From: CAMDTE01 sp034679985
GTDB lineage: Bacteria > Bacteroidota > Bacteroidia > Flavobacteriales > Schleiferiaceae
NCBI GenBank assembly: GCA_034679985.1
Contig: JAXITR010000047.1
Coordinates: 1 to 13,434 of the forward strand
Length of the DNA stretch: 13,434 nt
Direction of reading: 5' to 3'
Both the position numbers and the translations under genes were made by a program. Shown here in pieces: positions 1-6,883 of the stretch; within the stretch, counting starts at the first letter, position 1, and each line of letters starts with the position of its first letter. The notes under the pieces were generated by a model. That model was not told the DNA's origin. It made no database searches and saw only the letters and a program-made list of their open reading frames with translations.

Positions 1-80
1 ACGGGCAGTTCTTTTTTACAAGAACCGGTGCTCAACAGCACCAAAGCCGCGGCACAAAGGGTCAAAAAAGTATTTTTCAT
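1..80 (-). CDS. Small lipoprotein, N-terminal fragment (cut by window edge)
   Basis: Only the first 26 codons are inside the window; the gene continues past position 1. The start is the ATG at 80-78. The peptide opens with MKNTF, then a hydrophobic stretch LCAAALVLLSTG, then SCKKELP. This is a classic signal peptidase II signal with the lipid-bearing cysteine at residue 21, so the product is predicted to be a lipoprotein. The ATG overlaps the stop codon of the upstream lipoprotein gene as ATGA (77-80), which indicates co-transcription and probably translational coupling. What follows the signal cannot be seen, so no function is assigned. It could be a relative of its neighbour, since small lipoproteins often sit in pairs, but that is a guess. 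Confidence 0.7.
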   Translation of the reverse strand, partial: MKNTFLTLCAAALVLLSTGSCKKELP

Positions 81-460
81 GGTGCACAGCCGTTGTCGAG
101 GACGCCGTAGGGTTTGAGAATTACCACGACCTCTTTGTTGGTTCCGGGTTCAAAATAGACGTACGAACAACCTTTCCAGCCGCCTTTGCCGCACTCGATG
201 TCGAAAAAAGCGGGCAAGTCGTGCCGAAAAATGGCTTCACCTGAAGCCTCCGAGTACCGGTATCGGTTCACCACGGACGTGCCGTTGTTGATGGGCGCGT
301 ACAAGCGAACCAAGGCGTTTTGGATGGGAATACTGTCCGCATTCATGACGCGCACCTTGATTTCCCCGAAATCGCGCGACTGTTCGTAACAGCCGGTCGA
401 AACCAAGGTTAGGGCGATGAGTGCCGAAAAGGCACTCCAGGAGAGAATACGAAGGCGCAT
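77..460 (-). CDS. Small lipoprotein with one predicted beta-sandwich (carboxypeptidase-regulatory-like) domain
   Basis: The product is 127 residues from the ATG at 460. The reading frame is open up to 610, but a longer start would run deep into pheS and would bury the signal peptide, so 460 is chosen. Residues 1-23 form a signal (MRLRIL, then a hydrophobic core ending LVSTG) and Cys24 is the predicted lipidation site. After a short linker comes one compact domain with the pattern EIKVRVMNADSIPIQNALVRLY, SGEAIF and a final EVVVILKPYG. This resembles the prealbumin-like folds annotated as carboxypeptidase-regulatory, CNA-B or SdrD-B-like domains. Two cysteines near residues 90-98 and one near the C-terminus could form a disulfide. 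The protein probably sits on the outer membrane or its periplasmic face. The exact role is unknown. The family assignment is by pattern only. Confidence 0.72.
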   Translation of the reverse strand: MRLRILSWSAFSALIALTLVSTGCYEQSRDFGEIKVRVMNADSIPIQNALVRLYAPINNGTSVVNRYRYSEASGEAIFRHDLPAFFDIECGKGGWKGCSYVYFEPGTNKEVVVILKPYGVLDNGCAP

Positions 461-469
461 GGTTTTCGT

Positions 470-477
470 TACTTTTG
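470..477 (+). promoter_or_regulatory. Candidate -7 box for pheS (TACTTTTG)
   Basis: TACTTTTG is an exact match to the Bacteroidota -7 consensus TAnnTTTG, 25 bp before the pheS ATG. This would give a leader of about 20 nt. No convincing TTTG -33 element is seen at the usual spacing, which would lie inside the lipoprotein gene. Confidence 0.5.
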
Positions 478-494
478 CAATCTTAGGCAAGGAA

Positions 495-502
495 CAAATA
501 TA
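495..502 (-). promoter_or_regulatory. Candidate -7 box for the lipoprotein pair (TATATTTG on minus strand)
   Basis: On the minus strand the sequence reads TATATTTGTTC, an exact TAnnTTTG match. It abuts the pheS ATG at 503 and leaves a leader of about 30 nt before the lipoprotein ATG at 460. The same 11-mer occurs on the minus strand at 9246-9256, before the M23 gene, which supports it as a real promoter element. No -33 motif is evident. Confidence 0.5.
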
Positions 503-1519
503 ATGAAAGAAGCCATTGAGGCGCATCTGCGCCAAGTAGAGGACTTTGTACCGACGGACGCCACCGCGTTGGAGGCCTTTCGCGTCGCGTATTTGGGCAA
601 AAAAGGCCACGTTACCGGCTACTTTGCGGCCTTCAAATCGGTTCCGAACGAAGAAAAAAAGGAGTTTGGCCAGTGGGTCAATTCTCTAAAACAAGCCGTT
701 GAGGCAAAAATTGACGCCTACCGCGAGCAGTTTTCTGCCGCACCGCAGCGCACCGGAGAGGATACCACGCGTCCGGGAGTTGCTTTTCAGCCGGGCGCAT
801 TTCACCCCATTACTTTGGTTCGCAACGAAATTGTGCGGATTTTGGAGCGCATGGGTTTTGCGGTGGCTGAGGGCCCAGAAATGGAGGACGATTGGCACAA
901 TTTCAGTGCGTTGAATTTTCCACCGGACCACCCCGCACGGGACATGCAAGACACCTTTTTCTTGGCACAAAACCCAGATTGGGCGCTCCGCACCCACACG
1001 TCGAGCATCCAGGTGCGCGCCATGGCGCAGCAACAGCCGCCCATCCGGGTCATTGCGCCCGGTCGCGTTTTTCGCAACGAAGCCATTTCGTCCCGTTCGC
1101 ATTGCGTTTTCCACCAAGTGGAGGGCCTGTACATTGACCGCAACGTGTCTTTTGCGGACCTGAAGCAAACGCTTCTGGAGTTTGCGCAAGCCTTTTTTGG
1201 CGAACAAACCCAAATCAGACTCCGCCCCTCTTACTTTCCGTTTACCGAACCGTCGGCCGAGGTGGACATTTGGTGGGGACTGGAAAACGAGGTGGATTAC
1301 CGCATGACCAAAGGCACGGGTTGGTTGGAAATTATGGGATGCGGCATGGTGGATCCGGCTGTTTTAGCTGCCAGCGGCATCGACCCCGAAGTTTATTCCG
1401 GTTTTGCTTTTGGAATGGGGATTGAGCGAATTGCAATGCAGCGCTTTCAGATTCCGGACATCCGCGCCTTCTACGAGAACGATTCGCGCTTTCTGCGCGC
1501 GTTTCAGGGCGCTCTCTAG
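503..1519 (+). CDS. pheS: Phenylalanine--tRNA ligase, alpha subunit
   Basis: This is the catalytic alpha chain of cytosolic phenylalanyl-tRNA synthetase, which charges tRNA-Phe as an alpha2-beta2 enzyme. At 338 residues it is full length for the family. Residues 1-85 are the N-terminal coiled-coil arm that contacts tRNA. Class II core features follow: HPITLVRNEIVRILERMGF (101-119), EGPEMEDDWHNF (123-134), motif 2 with GRVFRNEAISSRSHCVFHQ (187-205), and motif 3 with GFAFGMGIER (300-309). Ala302 matches the phenylalanine-specificity alanine of E. coli PheS (A294). The partner pheT is not adjacent: pheS stands alone and ends in a strong terminator. The start is an ATG preceded by AACAAATATA; there is no Shine-Dalgarno sequence. 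Family assignment is essentially certain. Confidence 0.98.
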   Translation: MKEAIEAHLRQVEDFVPTDATALEAFRVAYLGKKGHVTGYFAAFKSVPNEEKKEFGQWVNSLKQAVEAKIDAYREQFSAAPQRTGEDTTRPGVAFQPGAFHPITLVRNEIVRILERMGFAVAEGPEMEDDWHNFSALNFPPDHPARDMQDTFFLAQNPDWALRTHTSSIQVRAMAQQQPPIRVIAPGRVFRNEAISSRSHCVFHQVEGLYIDRNVSFADLKQTLLEFAQAFFGEQTQIRLRPSYFPFTEPSAEVDIWWGLENEVDYRMTKGTGWLEIMGCGMVDPAVLAASGIDPEVYSGFAFGMGIERIAMQRFQIPDIRAFYENDSRFLRAFQGAL

Positions 1520-1537
1520 CCCTTGGTGGTTTAAACG

Positions 1538-1565
1538 AAAAAACGCGCCCCAGGGCGCGTTTTTT
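1538..1565. terminator. Bidirectional rho-independent terminator between pheS and pyk
   Basis: An A-run plus CGCGCCC (1538-1550) pairs with GGGCGCG plus a T-run (1553-1565). The GC core forms about six pairs closing a four-base loop. The hairpin has T-runs downstream on both strands, so it can stop pheS from the left and the acpP-to-pyk operon from the right. It lies 18 bp after the pheS stop and 24 bp after the pyk stop. Confidence 0.9.
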
Positions 1566-1589
1566 GCGTTTTCAACTTTTTAAATCGCC

Positions 1590-3005
1590 CTACTCCACCA
1601 CGGAGACTTTCAGCATGTTGGTGGTTCCGCGCGCAGCAATGGGCATGGAGGCAACCGTAATGACCGTTTCGCCGCGTTGAACGTAGTCTTTTTCGCGCAA
1701 AACGTGCAACACATCGGCAAACGTTTGGTCCGTGCTGACCATGCCGTCGTAGTAGAAGCCCCGAACACCCCAATACAAATTCAGTTTATTGAGAATCTGT
1801 CGGTTGGAGGTAAACACACAAATGCTGGACGCCGGACGGTGCGCGGAAATTTTCTCCGCCGTATAGCCGGAATACGTCATGGTTACAATCGCAGAAGCGT
1901 TTACCGCGTCGGCCATTTTGGAGGCCTGGTAACACACGGTGTCCGTCAGGAATCGGTCCGAATCCCGGGAAGGAGGATTGTCGGTTACTTTCAACAAGCG
2001 CGACGCCTCTACGTTGCGGATGATTTTGGCCATGGCCTGAACCACTTCGACGGGGTATTTGCCCACCGACGTCTCGCCACTGAGCATCACGGCGTCGGCC
2101 CCGTCCAACACGGAATTGGCAACGTCGTTGACTTCCGCCCGCGTGGGCGTCATGGATTCGATCATGGTCTCCATCATTTGGGTGGCCACAATGACGGGTT
2201 TGCTCAGGGCAATGGCTTTCTGCGTGAGCATTTTTTGGATCAGCGGAACCGACTCCATGGGCACTTCTACGCCCAAGTCACCGCGGGCCACCATGATGGC
2301 ATCGGTAGCCGCCAAAATCCGATCGCAATCCGCAACGGCCTCCGGCTTTTCCATTTTGGCCACAATGCCGGCGTTGCTTTTTCTGCCGTCGATGATTTTG
2401 CGCAATTCCCGAATGTCTTCGGCGTTGCGCACGAAACTCAAACCAATCCATTCAACATTTTCGTCCAAGGCCACGTGCAAATCCACGAGGTCTTTTTCCG
2501 TCAAACAGGGCAACGAAACCTGGGTATTGGGAAGATTGACGCCTTTTTTGCTCTTGAGGGGACCTCCCTGAACCACCACGGCCACCACTTCGTCTATCCC
2601 ATTGGTGGAGACAACGTCCATCGCCAACTTGCCGTCGTCGAGCAGAATGCGCTCCCCGGGCTTGACGTCCTTGGGAAAATCCTGGTAGGTCATGTAGACC
2701 CGTTCCTTTGTGCCTTCGCACTTGTGGTTGGTGAACACCACGCGGTCTCCGGGCGCCACAACGGCACCTTCTTCCACAACGCCAACGCGCAGTTTGGGAC
2801 CTTGCAGGTCTGCCAAAATTGCGGCCGTCATGTTGTTTTTTTCCAAAACCTGCCGGATTCGACGGATCAGGAGTCGGTGTTCTTCGGGGTCGCCGTGCGA
2901 GAAGTTGACGCGAAACACGTTAACTCCGGCCCACAACAGCTCCAACAATTTCTCGTCCGAGCTCGAAGCGGGCCCCAGGGTTGCTACAATTTTAGTGCGT
3001 TTCAT
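1590..3005 (-). CDS. pyk: Pyruvate kinase
   Basis: This enzyme converts phosphoenolpyruvate and ADP to pyruvate and ATP at the end of glycolysis in the cytoplasm. It has 471 residues, the usual bacterial length. Residues 1-70 and about 166-340 form the TIM barrel, about 71-165 the B domain, and the rest the C-terminal regulatory domain. Visible active-site residues are R32, N34 and S36 (FRVNFSHG), catalytic K217 and metal ligand E219 (AKMEKPEAV), D243 (RGDLG), and T275 in the signature VIVATQMMETMI, which runs on to DGADAVMLSGET. The C-terminus is short, without the extra PEP-utiliser domain found in some Bacillus forms. The gene is last in the operon and its ATG overlaps the IPExxxVDY gene by 14 bp, so translation is probably coupled. 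Confidence 0.98.
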   Translation of the reverse strand: MKRTKIVATLGPASSSDEKLLELLWAGVNVFRVNFSHGDPEEHRLLIRRIRQVLEKNNMTAAILADLQGPKLRVGVVEEGAVVAPGDRVVFTNHKCEGTKERVYMTYQDFPKDVKPGERILLDDGKLAMDVVSTNGIDEVVAVVVQGGPLKSKKGVNLPNTQVSLPCLTEKDLVDLHVALDENVEWIGLSFVRNAEDIRELRKIIDGRKSNAGIVAKMEKPEAVADCDRILAATDAIMVARGDLGVEVPMESVPLIQKMLTQKAIALSKPVIVATQMMETMIESMTPTRAEVNDVANSVLDGADAVMLSGETSVGKYPVEVVQAMAKIIRNVEASRLLKVTDNPPSRDSDRFLTDTVCYQASKMADAVNASAIVTMTYSGYTAEKISAHRPASSICVFTSNRQILNKLNLYWGVRGFYYDGMVSTDQTFADVLHVLREKDYVQRGETVITVASMPIAARGTTNMLKVSVVE

Positions 3006-3489
3006 GGGGAGGGGATGAATCCAATTCGAGGGCGAGCTTTCGCAAAAGGGTCTGGGGCAAAGGTACGGGTTTCCCTGCGGTTGATAGGCCCACGAGCAAG
3101 TCGTTTGGGTTTTCCGGCGCGGGATGCACCAAAACCAGCCAATCCAATGTTGGTTTGCTGCACAAAGGACGCAGGGCCGATGGCACTTCGTCGGCGAACA
3201 AGGAATTGGAAGCGTTAACGGGGGCAGTCAACCACGAACCGGACTCCGGCACGTTGACCAACACGGTCCACCGGCAGCCGCGGTCTGCGTCCCAACACGA
3301 ATATTCGGCATGCGAGGTGCGGGCGTTCTCGTGCACAACCTCGCGATCGTTAAGCGTGCGCGCCAAGTTCAAGCCCAAAGCCCGATTCCAACGGTAAACG
3401 GCCGTGAAATCCGGCACACTTCCCAAAAAACCAACGGACCACGGTACCTCGTCGTCGGCCTCAATTTCGAGAACGTACCTGCTGCTCAC
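2992..3489 (-). CDS. IPExxxVDY-family protein (assigned mainly by position)
   Basis: This is a 165-residue soluble protein of unknown function between rnc and pyk. In Bacteroidota this slot is typically occupied by the IPExxxVDY family. The expected N-terminal arrangement is visible: an opening strand (RYVLEIEAD), then GSVPDFTAVYRWNRALGLNL at about residues 23-42. This looks like a worn version of the family motif, in which a PE-type turn is followed by DYR and an LN-containing helix. There is no signal peptide, membrane segment or recognised catalytic motif. The only plausible start is the GTG at 3489, which overlaps the rnc end by 29 bp; the 3' end overlaps pyk by 14 bp. Both overlaps argue for coupled translation inside the operon. 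I am confident it is a real gene and only moderately sure of the family. Confidence 0.72.
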   Translation of the reverse strand: MSSRYVLEIEADDEVPWSVGFLGSVPDFTAVYRWNRALGLNLARTLNDREVVHENARTSHAEYSCWDADRGCRWTVLVNVPESGSWLTAPVNASNSLFADEVPSALRPLCSKPTLDWLVLVHPAPENPNDLLVGLSTAGKPVPLPQTLLRKLALELDSSPPHETH

Positions 3490-4225
3490 CGCTTCTAACT
3501 TTCAAGAGTTTACAGGCTCTTCGGGCCGCATCTTCTTCTGCTTTTTTCTTGGAGGGCCCGGTTCCTTCAACCAATTTTTCTCCGTCCAAAAACAAGGCCA
3601 TCGTGAAATTCAACTTATGGTTTTGGCCGCTGGACTCCGCCAGCTCAAAGCGAAAAGCACGCTTGTGGCGCTGGGCCCATTCAATCCAAACGCTCTTGTA
3701 GCTAATGACTTGGCGCTCGACTGCCCCCATGTTGATGAAGGCGTCCACCAGTTTTTGTTCCACAAATCGACGCGTCCGACGCATGCCCAAGTCCAAGTAT
3801 ACGGCTCCAATCAGCGCTTCCAAAGTGTTTCCCGGCAAGGAAGAACCCGGTTGTTGTCTCCGTCCACCGCCCTGGCCTGGGTCCACGTAATCCGTGAGCC
3901 GGAGTTCCTTGGCAATGGCATTTAATGCAGTTCTACTGACCACTTTACTGCGCATGTTGGTCAAGTATCCTTCGTCGCCGTCGGGGTATTTTTTGTACAG
4001 AAAATCGGCCATCAACGCCCCAAGGATGGCGTCGCCCAAGAATTCCAGTCGTTCAAAAAACTTGCTTGCATCGCGCGGATTGTAGCCCTTGGTCTTGCGC
4101 CGAAAGGCCAACGTATACAGGGCCCGGTTCCTGGGCGCATACCCCACCATGGACCCAATGGCGCGCAAAAATGCAGCCTCCTCGCCCGTTGCTGGGGAGA
4201 GCCACAAGCGAACCCGGTACAGCAT
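3461..4225 (-). CDS. rnc: Ribonuclease III
   Basis: This is the double-strand-specific endoribonuclease that processes rRNA precursors and other structured RNAs. It has 254 residues. The RNase III domain spans about residues 20-165 with the signature RLEFLGDAIL (59-68), giving E61 and D65 as metal and catalytic positions, and GNTLEALIGAVYLD (132-145) with E136. A double-stranded RNA-binding domain occupies about 172-242, ending in the expected KKKAEEDAARRACKLL helix. One oddity is that the residue usually Asp three positions before E136 (D114 in E. coli) is Asn133; I recall GN at this site in other Bacteroidota, so it may be a lineage trait. The ATG at 4225 lies 2 bp after the fabF stop, so the two genes are tightly linked. 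Confidence 0.96.
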   Translation of the reverse strand: MLYRVRLWLSPATGEEAAFLRAIGSMVGYAPRNRALYTLAFRRKTKGYNPRDASKFFERLEFLGDAILGALMADFLYKKYPDGDEGYLTNMRSKVVSRTALNAIAKELRLTDYVDPGQGGGRRQQPGSSLPGNTLEALIGAVYLDLGMRRTRRFVEQKLVDAFINMGAVERQVISYKSVWIEWAQRHKRAFRFELAESSGQNHKLNFTMALFLDGEKLVEGTGPSKKKAEEDAARRACKLLKVRSGEQQVRSRN

Positions 4226-4227
4226 GA

Positions 4228-5481
4228 TTATTCTTCGTACTTCTTAAACAGCACCGAGGCGTTGTGCCCGCCAAATCCAAAGGTGTTGCTGAAAGCGGCG
4301 CGCACGGTGCGCTTTTGCGGTTTTCCGTACGTCATGTTCAGCTTGCTGTCGATGTCCGGATCGTCCGTGAAGTGGTTGATGGTGGGCGGGCAAATGTCGT
4401 GGTAGACCGACAAAACCGCAACGGCAGCCTCTGCGGCACCAGCAGCACCCAACAGGTGGCCCGTCATGGACTTGGTGGAGCTGATGTTCATTTCGTACGC
4501 GTGCGCACCAAAAACATTCTGAATGGCTTTGATTTCTGCCACATCGCCCAACGGCGTTGACGTTCCGTGCACATTGACGTAGTCCACATCTTCGGGACTC
4601 ATGTGCGCATCTTCCAACATGTTTTTCATCACGTTGGTAGCGCCCAAACCCTCTGGGTGAGGAGCCGTCAAGTGGTAGGCATCTGCGGACAGACCGCCTC
4701 CTACGAATTCGGCATAAATCTTGGCACCACGCGCTTTGGCGTGCTCCAATTCTTCTAAAATCAAGCAAGCAGCACCTTCGCCCAACACAAAACCATCGCG
4801 GTCTTTGTCAAACGGACGCGAAGCCGTTTCCGGACTGTCGTTGCGGGTAGAAAGTGCGTGCATGGCATTGAAACCGCCAATGCCCCCGGGCGAAACAGCT
4901 GCCTCGGATCCGCCGGATACGATGACGTCTGCCTTGCCCAATCGGATGTACATCAACGCGTCAATCAATGCGTTGGTGGACGAAGCGCATGCGGAAACGG
5001 TGGTGAAATTCACACCGCGCAATCCGTACTTCATCGAAATGTGACCGCCGGTAATATCAGCAATCATCTTGGGGATGAAAAACGGATTGAACCGGGGCGT
5101 ACCATCGCCCCGGCCGTAATCCACGCATTCGTTTAAAAAGGTGTCGAGTCCGCCAATTCCGGAGCCCCAAATGACTCCTGCGCGGTCCAAATTGATTTTC
5201 TCCAAGTCCAAACCGGAATCAACAACAGCCTCGTCAGCTGCTACCAATCCCAACTGGGTGCACCGGTCCATTTTCCGCGCTTCTTTGCGGTCAATGAAAT
5301 CAGTCGGTTCAAATCCTTTGACTTCGCAGGCAAATTTGGTTTTGAATTTCTCCGGGTCGAACAACGTAATGGGACCCGCACCGCTGCGGCCTTCCAACAA
5401 GCCCTGCCAAAAAGCAGGAGCCGTGTTTCCCACCGGTGTCAGCGCACCGATGCCCGTTACTACAACCCTTTTTAACGTCAT
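4228..5481 (-). CDS. fabF: 3-oxoacyl-[acyl-carrier-protein] synthase II
   Basis: This is the elongating condensing enzyme of type II fatty-acid synthesis: it joins malonyl-ACP to a growing acyl-ACP. At 417 residues it is full length for FabF. The Cys-His-His triad is complete: C165 in TVSACASST, H305 in VNVHGTSTP and H342 in TKSMTGHLLGAAG, with K337 also present. The N-terminal RVVVTGIGALTPVG and C-terminal SNTFGFGGHNASV are typical. FabF rather than FabB is supported by the His-His triad context and by the location directly after acpP. The start is an ATG 17 bp after the acpP stop. The gene lies in the acpP-fabF-rnc order that is conserved across many bacteria. Confidence 0.97.
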   Translation of the reverse strand: MTLKRVVVTGIGALTPVGNTAPAFWQGLLEGRSGAGPITLFDPEKFKTKFACEVKGFEPTDFIDRKEARKMDRCTQLGLVAADEAVVDSGLDLEKINLDRAGVIWGSGIGGLDTFLNECVDYGRGDGTPRFNPFFIPKMIADITGGHISMKYGLRGVNFTTVSACASSTNALIDALMYIRLGKADVIVSGGSEAAVSPGGIGGFNAMHALSTRNDSPETASRPFDKDRDGFVLGEGAACLILEELEHAKARGAKIYAEFVGGGLSADAYHLTAPHPEGLGATNVMKNMLEDAHMSPEDVDYVNVHGTSTPLGDVAEIKAIQNVFGAHAYEMNISSTKSMTGHLLGAAGAAEAAVAVLSVYHDICPPTINHFTDDPDIDSKLNMTYGKPQKRTVRAAFSNTFGFGGHNASVLFKKYEE

Positions 5482-5498
5482 AAACGCTTAAAATTCAA

Positions 5499-5732
5499 TT
5501 ACTTGTTGTTCTCAATGAACGATACCGCGTCGCCAACAGTAGCGATGTTTTCGGCTTGATCGTCCGGGATTTGGATGTCGAATTCTTTTTCGAATTCCAT
5601 AATCAACTCTACGGTATCCAAAGAGTCCGCGCCCAGGTCTTGGGTGAAGGATGCTTCGTTGGTTACTTCTGCTTCGGTTACGCCCAGCTTATCTACGATA
5701 ATGGCTTTCACACGGGATGCAATGTCGGACAT
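5499..5732 (-). CDS. acpP: Acyl carrier protein
   Basis: This is a 77-residue acidic four-helix carrier whose 4'-phosphopantetheine arm holds growing acyl chains. The attachment serine is S37 in the motif DLGADSLDTVELIM. The open frame extends 20 codons upstream to 5792, but family homology begins at MSDIASRVKAI, so the ATG at 5732 is chosen. The size and the acidic helix 2 (ELIMEFEKEFDIQIPDD) are typical. It is the first gene of the acpP-fabF-rnc-IPExxxVDY-pyk operon and directly serves FabF, encoded next. The promoter should lie in the 105-bp gap shared with purN. Confidence 0.98.
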   Translation of the reverse strand: MSDIASRVKAIIVDKLGVTEAEVTNEASFTQDLGADSLDTVELIMEFEKEFDIQIPDDQAENIATVGDAVSFIENNK

Positions 5733-5770
5733 GCTTTCCAGTTTTTTTAAAATTAGTGTGACAAAGGAAA

Positions 5771-5778
5771 GAAATCTA
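5771..5778 (-). promoter_or_regulatory. Weak candidate -7 box for the acpP operon (TAGATTTC)
   Basis: On the minus strand TAGATTTC matches TAnnTTTG except for the last base and sits 39 bp before the acpP ATG. A second near match, TAATTTTA, lies at 5748-5755. Neither has a -33 TTTG at the normal spacing. A strongly expressed operon should start in this gap, but the exact box is uncertain. Confidence 0.3.
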
Positions 5779-5813
5779 GCCCACACGCACAAACCGGTCC
5801 CGCAAACAAAGTG

Positions 5814-5821
5814 TATCTTTG
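5814..5821 (+). promoter_or_regulatory. Candidate -7 box for purN-rnhA (TATCTTTG)
   Basis: TATCTTTG is an exact match to TAnnTTTG, 16 bp before the purN GTG. The implied leader is only about 10 nt. No -33 element is apparent upstream. The box lies back-to-back with the acpP promoter region. Confidence 0.5.
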
Positions 5822-5837
5822 AAAGCGTCTAAACAGT

Positions 5838-6425
5838 GTGAATCCCTTGATAAAGCTCGGTATTTTGGCCTCTGGATCGGGCAGCAACGCCCAAAGGCTC
5901 TGGAACTATTTTTCTTCTTCGGATGCGATCACGGTGGCGTTGGTTGCTTCCAATCGGGCGTCGGCGGGGGTTGTAGCGCGTTCTGCTCAAGACCAAGTCC
6001 CGTGTGTAGTCTTTGAGGCAAATCCAGAAGGATTTGCGGATTTACTCGCCCAATTTAAAGCCGCAGGCGTTCAAGCCGTCTTTTTAGCTGGTTTTTTGAA
6101 GCCGCTCCCCGTTTCGTGGATTGCGCATTTTTCTGGTAAAATTTGGAATTTGCACCCCAGCCTTCTCCCGAAGTTTGGCGGAGCCGGCATGTACGGCATG
6201 CACGTACACCGCGCTGTAGTCGCTGCGGGTGCTGTGGAAACCGGAATTACCCTCCACGAAGTAACCGAGCGGTACGACGAAGGCCCCCTATGTTTTCAGG
6301 CGCGCACAGCGGTGCTCCCATCGGACACTCCGGAATCGGTGGCGGAGAAAATCCACGCCTTGGAGCTGGAACACGTGCCGGTTGAATTGGAGCGGTTGCT
6401 TCGTGCTCGCTTCCAGGGCGCATGA
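5838..6425 (+). CDS. purN: Phosphoribosylglycinamide formyltransferase
   Basis: This enzyme transfers a formyl group from 10-formyltetrahydrofolate to GAR, the third step of purine synthesis. It has 195 residues, close to the usual length of about 190-212. The phosphate loop ILASGSGSNAQRL occupies residues 9-21. The catalytic triad is present as N104 and H106 in WNLHPSLLPKFGG and D147 in ERYDEGP, matching N106, H108 and D144 of E. coli PurN. The start is a GTG at 5838 (GTG AAT CCC); no ATG is available before the phosphate loop. The gene is divergent from acpP and its stop overlaps the rnhA start as ATGA, so the two are probably translationally coupled. Confidence 0.96.
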   Translation: MNPLIKLGILASGSGSNAQRLWNYFSSSDAITVALVASNRASAGVVARSAQDQVPCVVFEANPEGFADLLAQFKAAGVQAVFLAGFLKPLPVSWIAHFSGKIWNLHPSLLPKFGGAGMYGMHVHRAVVAAGAVETGITLHEVTERYDEGPLCFQARTAVLPSDTPESVAEKIHALELEHVPVELERLLRARFQGA

Positions 6426-6868
6426 GCTACGTAGAGGTTTACACCGACGGTTCTTCCCGGGGAAACCCCGGCCCCGGAGGTTATGGGGTCGTTTTGAAGT
6501 ACGGAGACATTCAAAAGGAACTGTCGGAAGGCTTTTTACGCACCACCAACAACCGCATGGAATTGATGGCCGTCATTGTGGGCCTGGAGACCCTCACCCG
6601 ACCGTGCCAAGTGCTGGTGGTCAGTGACTCCAAGTATGTAGTAGATTCCGTTGAAAAGAAATGGATCGACGGCTGGGTCCGCAAGCAGTTTAAGGGCGTT
6701 AAAAACCCCGACCTGTGGCAGCGTTATTTGCGCGCAGCCCAACAGCATTCGGTTCGCTTTCAATGGGTCAAAGGCCACGCCACCCACGTGCTGAACAATC
6801 GGTGCGACGCTTTGGCCACGCAAGCGGCCCTGAAAGGACCGCACCGGGTGGACGCGGGCATGGAGTAA
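6422..6868 (+). CDS. rnhA: Ribonuclease HI
   Basis: This enzyme cleaves the RNA strand of RNA-DNA hybrids, removing R-loops and primers. It has 148 residues, normal for bacterial RNase HI. The DEDD catalytic set is complete: D9 (VYTDGSSRGNPGPGG), E47 (TTNNRMEL), D69 (VSDSKYV) and D129 (NNRCDALA), with the mobile histidine H119 in VKGHATH. A basic, tryptophan-rich handle region is visible at about 79-100 (KKWIDGWVRKQFKGVKNPDLW). The ATG at 6422 overlaps the purN TGA, so rnhA is the second gene of that pair. It converges with the GH3 gene, whose stop is only 15 bp away. Confidence 0.97.
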   Translation: MSYVEVYTDGSSRGNPGPGGYGVVLKYGDIQKELSEGFLRTTNNRMELMAVIVGLETLTRPCQVLVVSDSKYVVDSVEKKWIDGWVRKQFKGVKNPDLWQRYLRAAQQHSVRFQWVKGHATHVLNNRCDALATQAALKGPHRVDAGME

Positions 6869-6883
6869 GCCGTTTCTAAATCC

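Noticed and set aside
461..610. Longer N-terminus for the 127-residue lipoprotein
   Set aside because: The extra 50 residues would overlap the first 36 codons of pheS and place the clear lipoprotein signal internally.
1677..3218. Long plus-strand open frame (513 codons) opposite pyk
   Set aside because: It is antisense to a full-length pyruvate kinase with all active-site residues. Its translation is rich in His, Gly and Arg and shows no family motif, as expected from codon bias on the opposite strand.
5733..5792. Longer N-terminus for acyl carrier protein
   Set aside because: The 20 extra residues are not part of the family. Homology starts at MSDIASRV, and the extension would consume the promoter gap.
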